This document shows positions 1 to 8,375 of a stretch of 64,000 nucleotides of DNA, piece after piece (within the stretch, counting starts at the first letter, position 1; every line of letters starts with the position of its first letter). Under the pieces are notes generated by a model, which saw only the letters and a program-made list of their open reading frames with translations, made no database searches and was not told the DNA's origin. The stretch lies in the NCBI GenBank assembly GCA_029785235.1, contig JAFMAA010000001.1:186001-250000 (forward strand), read 5' to 3'. The stretch comes from Nitrososphaerota archaeon. GTDB lineage: Archaea; Thermoproteota; Nitrososphaeria; Nitrososphaerales; UBA183. A program made the translations under genes and the position numbers.

Positions 1-345
1 AGCGTCATAGTCCCTGGGAAGCTGCACTTCTCCGAGGTCGAGGCAGTCGCGGCCATATTCCGCCTGGCGGACCATGAAGTAAGAAGTAACTCGGACGGCG
101 TGCTCAGGACGGCGCAGACACTTGTTCCCAGATACGCGGCGAAGACGAGGAAGGCGCTCGAGAGCCTGAAGCCGAGGCTCGCGGCGCAGTACGAGCCTGT
201 GGTGGAGAACGCCGAGCTGTACATGAAGGACGCGGAGACCTTCCTGGCGAACGGGGAGGACGAGATGGCGATGCTCAGCATCGGGTACGCCGAAGGGCTT
301 TTGGACTCCCTTTCGTTCGCCGGTGTTGCAAAGATAGACTGGTGA
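1..345 (+). CDS. dphB: Diphthine synthase C-terminus fused to DUF357 domain (5' partial)
   Basis: The frame is open from base 1 and enters from outside the window. Its first residues, IVPGKLHFSEVEA, match the conserved C-terminal end of diphthine synthase (typically VPGKLHxxEAE), the SAM-dependent methyltransferase of diphthamide synthesis on EF-2. Without a stop it continues into a helical domain of about 80 residues (YMKDAETF, MAMLSIGYAEGLLDSL) resembling DUF357. An internal GTG at 100 could start a separate DUF357 protein, but no stop separates the two parts, so I read a fusion. The ribL gene follows 3 bp later. The family assignment rests on a short segment. Confidence 0.7.
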   Translation, partial: SVIVPGKLHFSEVEAVAAIFRLADHEVRSNSDGVLRTAQTLVPRYAAKTRKALESLKPRLAAQYEPVVENAELYMKDAETFLANGEDEMAMLSIGYAEGLLDSLSFAGVAKIDW

Positions 346-348
346 CTG

Positions 349-948
349 ATGAACAGAACCAAGGTCCTCGCTGCGGTATATTCGATGGGAATCAGCGGGA
401 GGAAGGTCGGGGCCGACGAGCTCGCCGAAAGGCTCGGTCTCAGCCCGGAGGAGGCGGGAGAGGAACTCGAGAAGCTGGAGGCGCGGGGGATGGTGAAGTT
501 TGGCCCTAGGGGGGCAGAGTTGACCCCCCGCGGGAGGAAGTCTATCAAGGTCGTATTCATCGGAGGCGGCTTCGAAGTGATTCACTATGGCCACCTCTAC
601 ACCATAGAGAAGGCGCGGCGGCTTGGGGATGTGCTCGTGGTCTCAGTCGCCCGGGACAGCACCATCAGGAAGAGAAAAAACCGGGAACCGCTGATTGGGG
701 AGAGGGACCGCGCGAAGCTCCTCTTAGCGCTGAGGCACGTGGATGCGGCTATCCTTGGGGTCGAAGGGGACATCTATGTCACCCTCGAGAAGGTGAGCCC
801 GGATGTGGTTGCACTGGGCTACGACCAGTACCACATGGAAGACGAAATCAGGATGGAGGCTGCCAGGAGAGGGATGAAGCTGAAGGTGGTGCGCTTAGAC
901 TCTCCTTATCCAGACATCAAGACGAGCAGGCTGCTGACGGACTTCTAG
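349..948 (+). CDS. ribL: Archaeal FAD synthase RibL-like, HTH plus nucleotidyltransferase
   Basis: The protein has 199 residues. Residues 1-65 form a small winged-helix-like segment (LAERLGLSPEEAGEELEKLE). From about residue 70 it is a cytidylyltransferase-fold domain with the HxGH motif in GGGFEVIHYGHLYTIEKA, then ARDSTIRKRK and a C-terminal KTSRLL resembling the family's second signature. Archaeal RibL transfers AMP to FMN to make FAD; glycerol-phosphate cytidylyltransferases share the fold, so substrate is inferred. The N-terminal HTH may add regulation. It starts at ATG 349, 3 bp after the preceding gene, and its end overlaps the opposing translin-like gene by 4 bp. Confidence 0.8.
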   Translation: MNRTKVLAAVYSMGISGRKVGADELAERLGLSPEEAGEELEKLEARGMVKFGPRGAELTPRGRKSIKVVFIGGGFEVIHYGHLYTIEKARRLGDVLVVSVARDSTIRKRKNREPLIGERDRAKLLLALRHVDAAILGVEGDIYVTLEKVSPDVVALGYDQYHMEDEIRMEAARRGMKLKVVRLDSPYPDIKTSRLLTDF

Positions 949-1571
949 CCTGAGCCGCCGAGCTTCTTCTCCAGCCTCGCCATGGACCGGCTGACCGCAC
1001 CTCGTCCTATCTCTTCGGCGAGCAAGCCCCTTGTGTCCTCGACGAGCATCCGCGCGACGTCGATCTTTCTCCGCGCCCCGTTCGCTACGTGGTCGTAGAC
1101 GGCGAGGGGAGAGCAGGCGGCATATAGGTCCTCCATCACCCCGAAGTACTTCTTGGCGCTACTGAGGTCTCTCTGAAGTATGGCGTCGAGCACCATCCTC
1201 TTGAGCTCCCCGACCGCATCGAGGAGGCCGAGGAGGTAAGCCTCAGGGGAGGAACCGAGGTCCTCCATGGAGGGGAGCGGCTCACCTCTCGCAAGCGATA
1301 CGACGACCGAGGCCTCCACTACCTCGGTCTCCGGAGATGTGAGGTATCTCGAAACGGAGCTGTCCGAGCTTTGCTTCAGCCCGTGCAAGAGGGATTTTGC
1401 TTTGGAGAGCTCCTTCTCGCCGTCCTTCAACTTTCCCAGGTGGACGGCTATGATCGCCCTCGAAGACGCAGAGATGACGTCTCTGCTCCCTTTTATAATC
1501 TGGTCGCGACGCTCGAGTTGCTCCGAGAACCGGGCCTCCATCGCCTTAAGGGACCGCTTGACCTCCTCCAA
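945..1571 (-). CDS. Translin-family protein
   Basis: This 208-residue, almost entirely helical protein has a translin-like N-terminus (EQLERRDQIIKGSRDVISAS, RAIIAVHLG). The middle (EAYLLGLLDAVGELKRMVLD) and end (DVARMLVEDTRGLLAEEI) keep the family pattern. Translins are nucleic-acid-binding proteins; archaeal members include RNases related to C3PO, but I cannot identify catalytic acidic residues with certainty. A TATA-like CTTAAAT on the plus strand near 1600 lies about 27 bp upstream of the start, consistent with a leaderless transcript. The gene is convergent with ribL. Confidence 0.7.
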   Translation of the reverse strand: MEEVKRSLKAMEARFSEQLERRDQIIKGSRDVISASSRAIIAVHLGKLKDGEKELSKAKSLLHGLKQSSDSSVSRYLTSPETEVVEASVVVSLARGEPLPSMEDLGSSPEAYLLGLLDAVGELKRMVLDAILQRDLSSAKKYFGVMEDLYAACSPLAVYDHVANGARRKIDVARMLVEDTRGLLAEEIGRGAVSRSMARLEKKLGGSG

Positions 1572-2003
1572 TCTGGGTGAAGGGTGGAAACATTCGTGTC
1601 TTAAATCTGCAACAGTGCCAGCTCATTCCTATGGTGCACTGTTTCGTCAAACCCCCCCACCTGCGCATCGCGGACTTCGTCGCCCTTTATCCATCACCTC
1701 CAGTGTGCCTTGGCTTGTTTTACCATGCGCTACGGCCCGGAGGATCGGCCCGCGAATCAAGGCCTCCCTCGCCCCGGAGGCGGCTTTTGCTTTCGACAAT
1801 GCCCCTGAAAGGGTCAGCCAGCGGGTTCCAATCAATTTGGGAGGGAGGGCGCGAGAGTTGGAAGGCGGGACGCGCCAATGGCCGGAGGCGGTCCAGACAG
1901 CGCTCCTTCGTCATCCCCATCCAGCCCGATTTCTCCAAATACCAGTCAACTCCAGCCGATGGTTCGAAAGCAGTCCAAATGCAACCCTCGGAGCTGAATC
2001 CGA
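1572..2003. other. 432-bp intergenic region, no gene recognised
   Basis: The region lies between the divergent translin-like and Hjc-like genes. Open frames here are rich in Arg, Ser and Pro, lack recognisable domains and occur in several frames at once, as expected for GC-rich noncoding DNA. I found no tRNA T-loop or CRISPR repeat. The translin promoter (TATA near 1597-1603) is at its left edge. Confidence 0.5.
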
Positions 2004-2309
2004 TTGAATAGCAACTATGTGAAGGGCAGGTCCCGCGAGTATCGGGCTATGTCTGCGCTGAAGAAAGAAGGCTGGATGGTCTCTAGGAGCGCCGCTTCGC
2101 ATGGAGCTGTCGACGTCTTCGCCGCTAAGGACGGTAGGGTCCTGCTGGTGCAGGTCAAGAGCGGAAGGGCAAGGGCCACCAAGGAGGAGCTCGAGGAGCT
2201 GGCTGAATGGGGGAAAAGCGCGAACGGGGACGCCGAAGTGTGGCACTATAAGGGGCGAGGGGAACTGGTCAGGAGGAGGGTCTATGCGGCCAGGAGGGGC
2301 GGATCCTGA
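2004..2309 (+). CDS. hjc: Hjc-like Holliday-junction resolvase / PD-(D/E)XK nuclease
   Basis: This 101-residue protein has the archaeal Hjc layout: KGRSREY near the N-terminus (KGxxxER-type with the first acidic residue), then SHGAVDVFA with the catalytic Asp and VLLVQVKSG, the (E/Q)xK strand. In canonical Hjc the strand is ExK; here Q replaces E, a tolerated variant in PD-(D/E)XK nucleases. Hjc cuts four-way junctions during recombination. The start is TTG 2004, with GTG 2019 as an alternative. It is slightly short for the family (usually 120-140 residues). A small zinc-ribbon frame overlaps its 3' end. Confidence 0.75.
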   Translation: MNSNYVKGRSREYRAMSALKKEGWMVSRSAASHGAVDVFAAKDGRVLLVQVKSGRARATKEELEELAEWGKSANGDAEVWHYKGRGELVRRRVYAARRGGS

Positions 2310-2467
2310 AACCGAAATGCTTCTTCTGCGACACGGAACTCGAAGTGGTCCTCCACACATTCAAGGTGGGGCCGAAGGAGGAGCCAGTCTGTGAAGAGTG
2401 CTACGTGAAGACTGTCAACAGGCTGAAGGCGAAGGCAGAGGATGAAGCGCATAAGGGCTCAGGCTGA
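2303..2467 (+). CDS. Small zinc-ribbon protein, non-canonical start
   Basis: A short frame encodes about 54 residues with CFFC and, 28 residues later, CEEC, followed by a charged helix (KTVNRLKAKAEDEAHKG). The paired CxxC knuckles indicate a zinc ribbon; no specific function is recognised. There is no ATG, GTG or TTG before the first CxxC. A strong Shine-Dalgarno-like AGGAGG at 2292-2297 is followed 5 nt later by ATC (2303) and CTG (2306), so initiation at ATC or CTG is inferred. It overlaps the end of the Hjc-like gene and the end of the opposing TPR-like gene. Confidence 0.5.
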   Translation: MLKPKCFFCDTELEVVLHTFKVGPKEEPVCEECYVKTVNRLKAKAEDEAHKGSG

Positions 2468-2839
2468 AGCACAGACGCGCTTCAGCTCGTGAATCGTCTC
2501 AGAGCACTCTCTCAGGCGCTCTTCGTCGTCGCTCCTCCGGTAGCAGTCAAGGGCCCTTTCGTAGTCGCTCAGTGCGCTTATGGCCCTTATCGCGGACGCA
2601 ACGCCTGGTTCAGAGAGGATCAGCCGACCAGCGGCCTCATACCAGCCGGCTGCGTCCTTGTACTGCTCGAGCTGAAGGAAGCAGGAGGCGATAGATTCGC
2701 ATGCCTCGATTTTGTGCTGGTCGGTGTGGAACTTCTCGAACTGCTCCCTGAGCAGGTAAACAGCGGCGTTTCCGCTCCGCATCTTACCGAAGCCGAAAAC
2801 GTCGGAGAACTCTCGCAACACGGGGCGTTCGCCGTTCAT
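2459..2839 (-). CDS. TPR-like helical protein, unknown function
   Basis: This 126-residue protein is built of helix-turn-helix repeats of TPR character: EACESIASCFLQLEQYKDAA, GWYEAAGRLIL and YERALDCYRRSDDEERL. TPR-like proteins act as protein-binding scaffolds, and no partner can be assigned. It is convergent with the zinc-ribbon frame (9-bp overlap) and lies downstream of the acyl-CoA thioesterase on the same strand. It is judged real because of its repeat structure and normal amino-acid composition. Confidence 0.6.
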   Translation of the reverse strand: MNGERPVLREFSDVFGFGKMRSGNAAVYLLREQFEKFHTDQHKIEACESIASCFLQLEQYKDAAGWYEAAGRLILSEPGVASAIRAISALSDYERALDCYRRSDDEERLRECSETIHELKRVCASA

Positions 2840-2898
2840 CCCCTAAGTGCAGGGTGCTCTAGTTTTGTTGAGCCTGGAATCAAAAGACGCCCCTCCGC

Positions 2899-3387
2899 TC
2901 AGTCGCCTTGCATGACGGCCTGGGCTGCTTCGCGGAGCTTCCGTCTCGCGAGCGCTTCCTTGAACCGCCTCTTCTCCACCGGAGATGTCGGGACTATCGG
3001 AGGGATGGGGACAGGCTTCCCCTTCTCGTCCAGCGCGACATAAGTCAGGTAGCATGACCCTGTGTGCGACCCCTTGCGGGTAGATGGGTCCACGGCCTCT
3101 ATCCTGACCCCAATCTCCATAGACGTGGTGCCTACGAAGTTAACGGCAGCCTTGAGTATCAGGAGATCACCTACGTAGACCGGGGCGTAGAAGTTCATCC
3201 GGTCGATAGAGGCTGTGACAACGTTCTTCCCAGCGTGGCGCCAGGCGACGATGGCAGCTATCTCGTCCATGTACTTCATTATGGCCCCGCCGAAGACGTT
3301 CCCGAGCACGTTGGCGTCGGTCGGCATCATGAGCCTGGCTGTTGTCATCTCCGACTCCGCCGGGCTCCTCCCCTTCAGCTTGGCCAA
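2899..3387 (-). CDS. Hotdog-fold acyl-CoA thioesterase (YciA/BACH type)
   Basis: At 162 residues it matches the acyl-CoA hydrolase family: MMPTDANVLGNVFGGAIMKY carries the N/D and GG-helix active-site pattern. It continues with NVVTASIDRMNFYAPVYVGD and CYLTYVALDEKGKPVPIP. These single-hotdog enzymes hydrolyse acyl-CoA to free acid and CoA and usually form hexamers. It is consistent with the acyl-CoA metabolism encoded at 20.6-28.3 kb but is not adjacent to it. The start is at 3387. About 200 bp without a recognisable gene separate it from fen. Confidence 0.85.
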   Translation of the reverse strand: MAKLKGRSPAESEMTTARLMMPTDANVLGNVFGGAIMKYMDEIAAIVAWRHAGKNVVTASIDRMNFYAPVYVGDLLILKAAVNFVGTTSMEIGVRIEAVDPSTRKGSHTGSCYLTYVALDEKGKPVPIPPIVPTSPVEKRRFKEALARRKLREAAQAVMQGD

Positions 3388-3584
3388 GAAGGGTTAGAGT
3401 CTTCGCCCGACGTTGATAAACATAGAGTAGCGGCTAACTTCGCGGCGGATGATGACCGTTGCACTGGGGCCCCCGCCGGGCGAAGACGCTCAGCCATCTC
3501 GCCGCTGAGAGGCGTGACTTGAGGTGTCGCGGCCGGCCAGGGACGTCTGCAGCCTGAAGAGACTACTGCGCGTGACACGGGTGC

Positions 3585-4613
3585 TCACCCGAACCATTTC
3601 TCAAGGGTCTCCGTCTCAGCTGAGGCTGGCTTGGACTGCATCCGGGCTATGGCGGCCTCGACCCTGTCCCGCGAGAAAGAATGCTCCCTTACTAGGAAAG
3701 AGACCAGCCTATTCTTGTCCAAGGGACCCCACTCGGGACGCACGCCCTTGACAGCGGGGGCGTCGAGGTAGAGCGCCCTGATCTCAGTGAAGTTGACGCC
3801 CTGGAGGGGGGCCTCGAGCTCCTTGATCTCTTCGAGCCTGCCGTACTTCTTCAGGTACTTCAGGGCGGTGGCCGGGCCAACTCCCTCAAATCCGTCAGGG
3901 TTGAAGTCAGTCCCGAGGAGGATGGCGTAGTCGACGAGTTGCTCTCTTGAGAGGCCGGTCGCCGCGAGCACCGCCGCCAAGTTGATTCTTTCGGGCACCA
4001 CATTGACCACGATGCCTTTGCTGGGGAGCCGCCTCTTGCCCGATATGGTTACGTTCCTGACCAACACGGGCGCGCCGAAGACGAGTGAGTCATGATCCTG
4101 AGACGCAACGGCGTTCACCGTCCCCTCCATCGCCATTACAGAGGCCTGAGCTTCGCCTTCGGACGGGGCGTCAACCCAGGGGATTCCCATGGCATCAAGA
4201 AGCTCCTTCGCATCTGAGACCATCTCCCGCTTCAGCACGGTGGAAGCCCCGGCGTACTTCCTTGCCTGCGCCATCTCCCCTGCCTGAAGGGCCCTGAGGT
4301 ACTGATCTTTCGCTTCACGGCGCTGCTCTGCACGCCGCCTGATCTCCTCCATCTTGAGTTCGGGGGGCCGCCCATCGAACACGTAGACCAGCTTCATGCC
4401 GAGCTCGATCAGGTTGACGTTCCTGTAGAAGAGTCCGGATATGTGAGATGTGACCCTCCCCTGAGCGTCCTTCAGGTGCCCTCCGTCAGCTCCTCGGATG
4501 ATCGCGAGGAACTGATACAGGGTGTTGTACCCGTCGACGGCGAGCCTCCAGCCTGCTATATCTTCGAGTTGAATCTTCTCCCTCGGGATAGAGTCTCCGA
4601 AGTCTACGCCCAT
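3585..4613 (-). CDS. fen: Flap endonuclease 1
   Basis: This 342-residue protein is full length for archaeal FEN1. The N-domain carries LAVDGYNTLYQFLA and YVFDGRPPELK with metal-binding Asp residues. The I-domain has DAPSEGEAQA and SQDHDSLVFGAP, and a later DYAILLGTDF and GVGPATALKY form the helix-hairpin-helix. It removes 5' flaps during Okazaki-fragment maturation. The C-terminus ETLEKWFG resembles a PCNA-interacting PIP box. A TATA box (GATTTATCGG, 4639-4648) about 30 bp upstream of ATG 4613 implies a leaderless or very short-leader mRNA. Confidence 0.97.
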   Translation of the reverse strand: MGVDFGDSIPREKIQLEDIAGWRLAVDGYNTLYQFLAIIRGADGGHLKDAQGRVTSHISGLFYRNVNLIELGMKLVYVFDGRPPELKMEEIRRRAEQRREAKDQYLRALQAGEMAQARKYAGASTVLKREMVSDAKELLDAMGIPWVDAPSEGEAQASVMAMEGTVNAVASQDHDSLVFGAPVLVRNVTISGKRRLPSKGIVVNVVPERINLAAVLAATGLSREQLVDYAILLGTDFNPDGFEGVGPATALKYLKKYGRLEEIKELEAPLQGVNFTEIRALYLDAPAVKGVRPEWGPLDKNRLVSFLVREHSFSRDRVEAAIARMQSKPASAETETLEKWFG

Positions 4614-4638
4614 GGGCGTTGGAACCCCCTACCGGTGC

Positions 4639-4648
4639 GATTTATCGG
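4639..4648 (-). promoter_or_regulatory. TATA box of fen
   Basis: Reading the minus strand, CCGATAAATC is centred about 30 bp upstream of the fen ATG at 4613, matching archaeal box-A spacing for a leaderless transcript. Confidence 0.55.
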
Positions 4649-4653
4649 TTCGG

Positions 4654-4902
4654 TCACTCTCTGATGCGAGGCAACCGCAGGTCTTCGGTCGGCTTCTCCT
4701 GGAACTCCACGCGTCGCTTGTCCTTGGAGACCCATCTTATGGTTATCAGGCCCAGGATTTCGAGCTGCATCAGTGCCTTGTCCAGCTCGTCTGGAGAACA
4801 CCTGTTCCCGTTCTTGTTCATGGCCTCCAGCAGGTCGTCATCTGTCGCGCTCTTCTTCGCCTTTATCCATTCATAGGCTGTATATCTAAGAGGGAATCTC
4901 AT
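4654..4902 (-). CDS. Small winged-helix-like protein, conserved archaeal type
   Basis: The protein has about 82 residues with the pattern of a small winged helix: YTAYEWIKAKKSATDDDLLE, then DELDKALMQLEILGLITIRW and a basic wing KDKRRVEF. It is probably a DNA- or RNA-binding protein, but I do not recognise a named family. Start candidates are GTG 4911 and ATG 4902; ATG is chosen because the core begins there. A very good TATA box (CCTTTTATAC on the minus strand, 4951-4960) would give a leader of about 20-25 nt. It lies between the EF-1beta and fen genes on the same strand. Confidence 0.6.
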   Translation of the reverse strand: MRFPLRYTAYEWIKAKKSATDDDLLEAMNKNGNRCSPDELDKALMQLEILGLITIRWVSKDKRRVEFQEKPTEDLRLPRIRE

Positions 4903-4993
4903 AGGGCTCACATCATGCAGGAAAACGGCACCTTTAGGGGCACCCTCGAGGTATAAAAGGTATCAGCCGGACCGGTCCATGGGACGCAGCCGC

Positions 4994-5281
4994 CTACTGG
5001 GGAGGGAGCCTGCTGGACATACGGCTCACCCCAGTCACTTCGCACTGGCTGACGAGCGGGGACTTGGAAACCGCTTCTTCAATCCTGTCGACTGCGCCTT
5101 CCTCCTCTGGGACGACAACGTCAAGGAGGACCGCCGACAGGCCGAACGCTATTGGCTCTATCCTTTGCGACCTAATCTGGGCCGTCTTTGGGAGCAAGCC
5201 TGTCACAGAGTCGACGATTTTCTTGTGCTCGGTCGTGGTGTCTAACGGGAGGAGCTTTAGCCTGATGACGTAAGAACCCAA
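4994..5281 (-). CDS. ef1b: Elongation factor 1-beta (aEF-1beta)
   Basis: This 95-residue protein matches archaeal EF-1beta, the guanine-nucleotide exchange factor for aEF-1alpha. The hallmark is IEPIAFGLSAVLLDVVVPEE followed by DRIEEAVSK and a terminal EVTGVSRM. The C-terminal alpha/beta sandwich binds EF-1alpha. It starts at TTG 5281, 9 bp after the stop of a zinc-ribbon protein on the same strand, a pairing I recognise from other archaea; the two are probably co-transcribed. Confidence 0.95.
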   Translation of the reverse strand: MGSYVIRLKLLPLDTTTEHKKIVDSVTGLLPKTAQIRSQRIEPIAFGLSAVLLDVVVPEEEGAVDRIEEAVSKSPLVSQCEVTGVSRMSSRLPPQ

Positions 5282-5290
5282 CGTGTTTCC

Positions 5291-5473
5291 CTATGGCCCT
5301 TCGAAGCCGCAGTTCAGGCACTTGTACCGCCTTGAGAACTTCCTGCACTTTTCGGACCTCCATATCACCGCCTCGTGGCAGTTTGGACAGCTGAAGTGAA
5401 CCGCCCTTTCGGCGGGTTTGATGGGCCTGTTGCACGAATTGCATAACGGGAGCGTCACCGTGCCCTGCGACAT
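5291..5473 (-). CDS. Zn-ribbon RNA-binding protein associated with translation
   Basis: The 60-residue protein has four zinc knuckles: CNSC, CPNC, a single Cys in SEKCRKFSRRYKC and CLNC. This matches the small archaeal zinc-ribbon family (COG2888-like) that is typically encoded next to aEF-1beta and presumed to act in translation. The arrangement with EF-1beta immediately downstream supports that call. Its biochemical role is not established by the sequence. Confidence 0.85.
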   Translation of the reverse strand: MSQGTVTLPLCNSCNRPIKPAERAVHFSCPNCHEAVIWRSEKCRKFSRRYKCLNCGFEGP

Positions 5474-5529
5474 TTCCTAACGACCCCTTCCGGCCCGACA
5501 GATATACGTTGCTGAGCGAGGAATCCGTT

Positions 5530-6678
5530 TCATCGCTCCAACAGCAGAGACCGCACCTCAGCCGACACGCCAACGCTCGCAATCTTGAGGAGTCCGGGCA
5601 TCCCCAGGGAGCCTATGAGGGCCGAGGCGTGGAAGTCGAAGTCCGTCTGGGATAGCTTCTTGACAAGGCGGGGGGATGCGAGCACAGAGAGGACGGCCTC
5701 CAAGTCGTGGTTGGACAACTTCTCGAAGACCCCCCTCAATCTCAGCATCACCCTCATCTCATTCAAGAAATCACTCTCCCACTCCTTCTGGTAGTGTTCG
5801 ACCAGCGAGGGCCTGCCCTCGAGTATGCTCGATGAGACCCACTTTGCAGCGGCCACCGCCCCTGCGATGGACGTCATTATCCCCCCCGCGGTCGTCGGTT
5901 TGACCTGTCCAGCTGACTCCCCGACGTAGACGCGCCTCCCGCGGACGAAGCTCTGAGCCGGGCCCCCTACATAGATGGGCGCCGAGACTTTTCTGAGCAC
6001 CGTGCTGCTCCTCCCCTCAAGGAAACTGTCGAGCGCCCTGAAGGGACTGACACCATATCCTGCAGCGCCGACCTTGGCCCTGCGCTTGCCGAATGGAATG
6101 ACCCAGGCGAAGTACCCGGGGTACTTCTTGGCGTCGAGGAATACCTCGACTACGTGCTGTCTTATCCAGTCACCCTCTACCTCGTACTTGGCTGCCGGGA
6201 GTATCCCACGCCTGGGGCTCGACGCGGGTCCGGTGGCGTCCACCAGGAGCTTCGCCTGGACGTCTTCATTCCCCACGCTCACTCTGACTGCGTCCCCTAA
6301 CTCCCGCACATCGCCCACCCTAGACCCAGTCATGACCTCCGCCCCCGCGGCCAACGCAGCCGCTCCCACCTGAATGTCGTAGGCGCTCCTGTCGAGCACC
6401 ACCACATCTAGAGCGGCTGCGTTGACCGTGAGGCGCTTCCCCGATGGGGAGTGCAGGATGGCAGCGCTGATCTGGTCCTGTACTACCCCTCCCTCAGGAA
6501 GGTAGCCGTACTTCCTGAGCCCGCGCAGGCTCACCAGCCCATCACACTTCTCTGGCTCTCCTATCTCTGGGTGCTCCTCGGCCACGATGACGCTCAGGCC
6601 CCTCTTCGCGGCCTCAGAGGCGAACGTCAGGCCGGCAATGCTCCCTCCGGCCACAACCACGTCGCAGGTTCGGGACAT
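5530..6678 (-). CDS. Geranylgeranyl reductase family FAD-dependent oxidoreductase
   Basis: This 382-residue protein has an N-terminal Rossmann motif DVVVAGGSIAGLTFASEAAK, the family pattern EEHPEIGEPEKCDGLVS, and a second FAD motif around YVGESAGQVKPTTAGGIMTS. Archaeal members saturate the geranylgeranyl chains of membrane lipids (digeranylgeranylglycerophospholipid reductase) or other isoprenoids. Which substrate is used here is inferred; egsA at 34-35 kb belongs to the same lipid pathway. A TATA-like element near 6700-6707 is about 27 bp upstream of ATG 6678. Confidence 0.85.
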   Translation of the reverse strand: MSRTCDVVVAGGSIAGLTFASEAAKRGLSVIVAEEHPEIGEPEKCDGLVSLRGLRKYGYLPEGGVVQDQISAAILHSPSGKRLTVNAAALDVVVLDRSAYDIQVGAAALAAGAEVMTGSRVGDVRELGDAVRVSVGNEDVQAKLLVDATGPASSPRRGILPAAKYEVEGDWIRQHVVEVFLDAKKYPGYFAWVIPFGKRRAKVGAAGYGVSPFRALDSFLEGRSSTVLRKVSAPIYVGGPAQSFVRGRRVYVGESAGQVKPTTAGGIMTSIAGAVAAAKWVSSSILEGRPSLVEHYQKEWESDFLNEMRVMLRLRGVFEKLSNHDLEAVLSVLASPRLVKKLSQTDFDFHASALIGSLGMPGLLKIASVGVSAEVRSLLLER

Positions 6679-6737
6679 CGACCAGGACTTTGCAAAGGCT
6701 TAATCGGACTCGTAATAACCGTTGACAAGCCACCTGC

Positions 6738-7085
6738 ATGAAACAGGCCATCGTCGTCCGGTCGGACCTCGGGATGGGCAAGGGGAAGATCGCAGCCCAG
6801 GTCGCGCATGCTTCACTCTCCGCCGCCGAGGCGGCCCAGCAGAAGAAGCCAGGGTGGTACTCCGGGTGGAAGGATGAAGGGCAGGCGAAGATAGTCCTGA
6901 AGGCAGAGTCGGAAGGGGACCTGCGGGAGCTCTTTCGGAGGGCGAAGAGCGCAGGGCTCCCTGCGGCCCTGGTAGAGGACCGGGGACTAACCCAGGTCGA
7001 GCCTGGGACGGTCACCTGCATGGCCGTGGGCCCAGCCCCCGAGGGCGACGTCGATGCAATCACGGGGAAGCTCAAGCTCCTTTGA
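6738..7085 (+). CDS. pth2: Peptidyl-tRNA hydrolase, archaeal Pth2 type
   Basis: This 115-residue protein shows the Pth2 signatures: [20 protein letters not shown] and VAHASLSA at the N-terminus, [12 protein letters not shown] in the middle, and [17 protein letters not shown] at the end. It releases peptides from peptidyl-tRNA dropped by the ribosome. The stop overlaps the TTG start of truD, so the two genes are translationally coupled. A TATA-like GTAATAAC near 6711-6718 lies about 25 bp upstream. Confidence 0.95.
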   Translation: MKQAIVVRSDLGMGKGKIAAQVAHASLSAAEAAQQKKPGWYSGWKDEGQAKIVLKAESEGDLRELFRRAKSAGLPAALVEDRGLTQVEPGTVTCMAVGPAPEGDVDAITGKLKLL

Positions 7086-8329
7086 TCGACGCTGCCGAGG
7101 CGGAGAAGAGAGCGGGAATCCTCTGCTACGCGACCGAAGGCCCGAGGTGCTCGGGGAGGGCCAAGAGCACTCCGGAAGACTTCCGGGTCGAAGAGGTGAT
7201 CGACACCTCAGGGATGACAGACGGCTGGTCGGCCGGGCGGTACCCGCTCTACAGGGTGGAGAAGGCGTCCGTCGATACCATGCACATGGCGAGTGAGCTC
7301 GGAGCCGCTCTAAGGAGCAGGGTGAGCTACGCCGGGATGAAGGACAACAAAGCGGTGGCGGTCCAGTACGCAACCCCGACTAGCCTGAGGTCGATGCGTC
7401 CGGAGAGGGTTGATGGCCAGAGGTTCACAGCGACACTGGCAGGGTACATCGATAAGCCCCTTTCACGCGCCTCAGTCCTGGCAAATAGGTTCGACATCGT
7501 GCTGAGGGGGTGCTGTCCTGAGGTGGGTTCTCGGACATCGGAGGCTTTCGGCCTGGCGGGGGCGGGGAAGGTCCCGAACTTCTTCGGGCTTCAGAGATTC
7601 GGCACGTCGGGGAGAGGGACCCATGAAATCGGGAGAGCTATTGTCAAGGGCGAGTTCGAGCGTGCGGTCGGGCTGCTGCTGGCGGGGGGAAGCATTGAGG
7701 CCAGCGAGGCGGCAACGGCAGGGAGGTATAGAGAGCTGCTGGGCCTCTTGCATCCTGGGAAGGACGTCGAGAAGAGGGTCGCGAGGTCGCTCGTCGCGCA
7801 CCCCGGCGAGTGGGTCAGGGCGCTGAGGGCCGTCCCGATACGGCTCAGGCGGTTGTATGTCCAAGCGTATCAGTCGTTCATTTTCAACATGACGTTAAGC
7901 GCGGCGCTGAAGAGGGGGGACGACATCTCGAGGTATGTCGAGGGAGACAACTGGGGCGAGCGGGGTCCCGACGGGCTGGTAGTCTACGGCATCAGGGGTG
8001 TAAAAGAAGCGCCGACAGGTAACGCGGTCCCGTTGGTCCAGCTCGTGGGCTACGCATACAGAGACTACGGCTCCAGGTTCGACGGATGTGTGAAGGATGT
8101 ACTCTCGTCAGAGGAGGTCAAACCTGACTCCTTCTACGTGAAGGAAATGCAGGAGGTCTCGTCCGAGGGCGGGTTCAGGCCCCCCCGACTGGCGGTTAGA
8201 GAAACGTCGTTCGAAGTGGATGGAGACGTAGCGTCTCTGAGGTTCACCCTCGCCAGGGGTCAGTACGCCACCGTCCTCCTCCGCGAGATCCTCAAACCGG
8301 TCGACCCGGGCGCCTCGGGGCTGGCATAG
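7082..8329 (+). CDS. truD: tRNA pseudouridine synthase D
   Basis: At 415 residues it is full length for archaeal TruD/Pus7. The catalytic motif [12 protein letters not shown] contains the nucleophilic Asp, and the family motif [20 protein letters not shown] follows. C-terminal elements include [11 protein letters not shown] and the core strand [16 protein letters not shown]. It isomerises uridine 13 of tRNA. It starts with TTG 7082 overlapping the pth2 stop (TTGA). The pth2-truD pair forms a small translation/tRNA operon. Confidence 0.95.
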   Translation: MIDAAEAEKRAGILCYATEGPRCSGRAKSTPEDFRVEEVIDTSGMTDGWSAGRYPLYRVEKASVDTMHMASELGAALRSRVSYAGMKDNKAVAVQYATPTSLRSMRPERVDGQRFTATLAGYIDKPLSRASVLANRFDIVLRGCCPEVGSRTSEAFGLAGAGKVPNFFGLQRFGTSGRGTHEIGRAIVKGEFERAVGLLLAGGSIEASEAATAGRYRELLGLLHPGKDVEKRVARSLVAHPGEWVRALRAVPIRLRRLYVQAYQSFIFNMTLSAALKRGDDISRYVEGDNWGERGPDGLVVYGIRGVKEAPTGNAVPLVQLVGYAYRDYGSRFDGCVKDVLSSEEVKPDSFYVKEMQEVSSEGGFRPPRLAVRETSFEVDGDVASLRFTLARGQYATVLLREILKPVDPGASGLA

Positions 8330-8338
8330 CCGCTAACG

Positions 8339-8348
8339 CTTATACATA
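8339..8348 (+). promoter_or_regulatory. TATA box of ferredoxin-NADP reductase gene
   Basis: CTTATACATA lies 28-37 bp upstream of ATG 8376. The spacing selects ATG 8376 over the in-frame GTG 8358 as start. Confidence 0.6.
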
Positions 8349-8375
8349 GAGCCCAGGGTGCCCAGCCTGAACGCC

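Noticed and set aside
3388..3584. C-box-like ATGATGA and CTGA in the gap upstream of the thioesterase gene
   Set aside because: The boxes are too far apart for a guide region, and no closing stem is visible.
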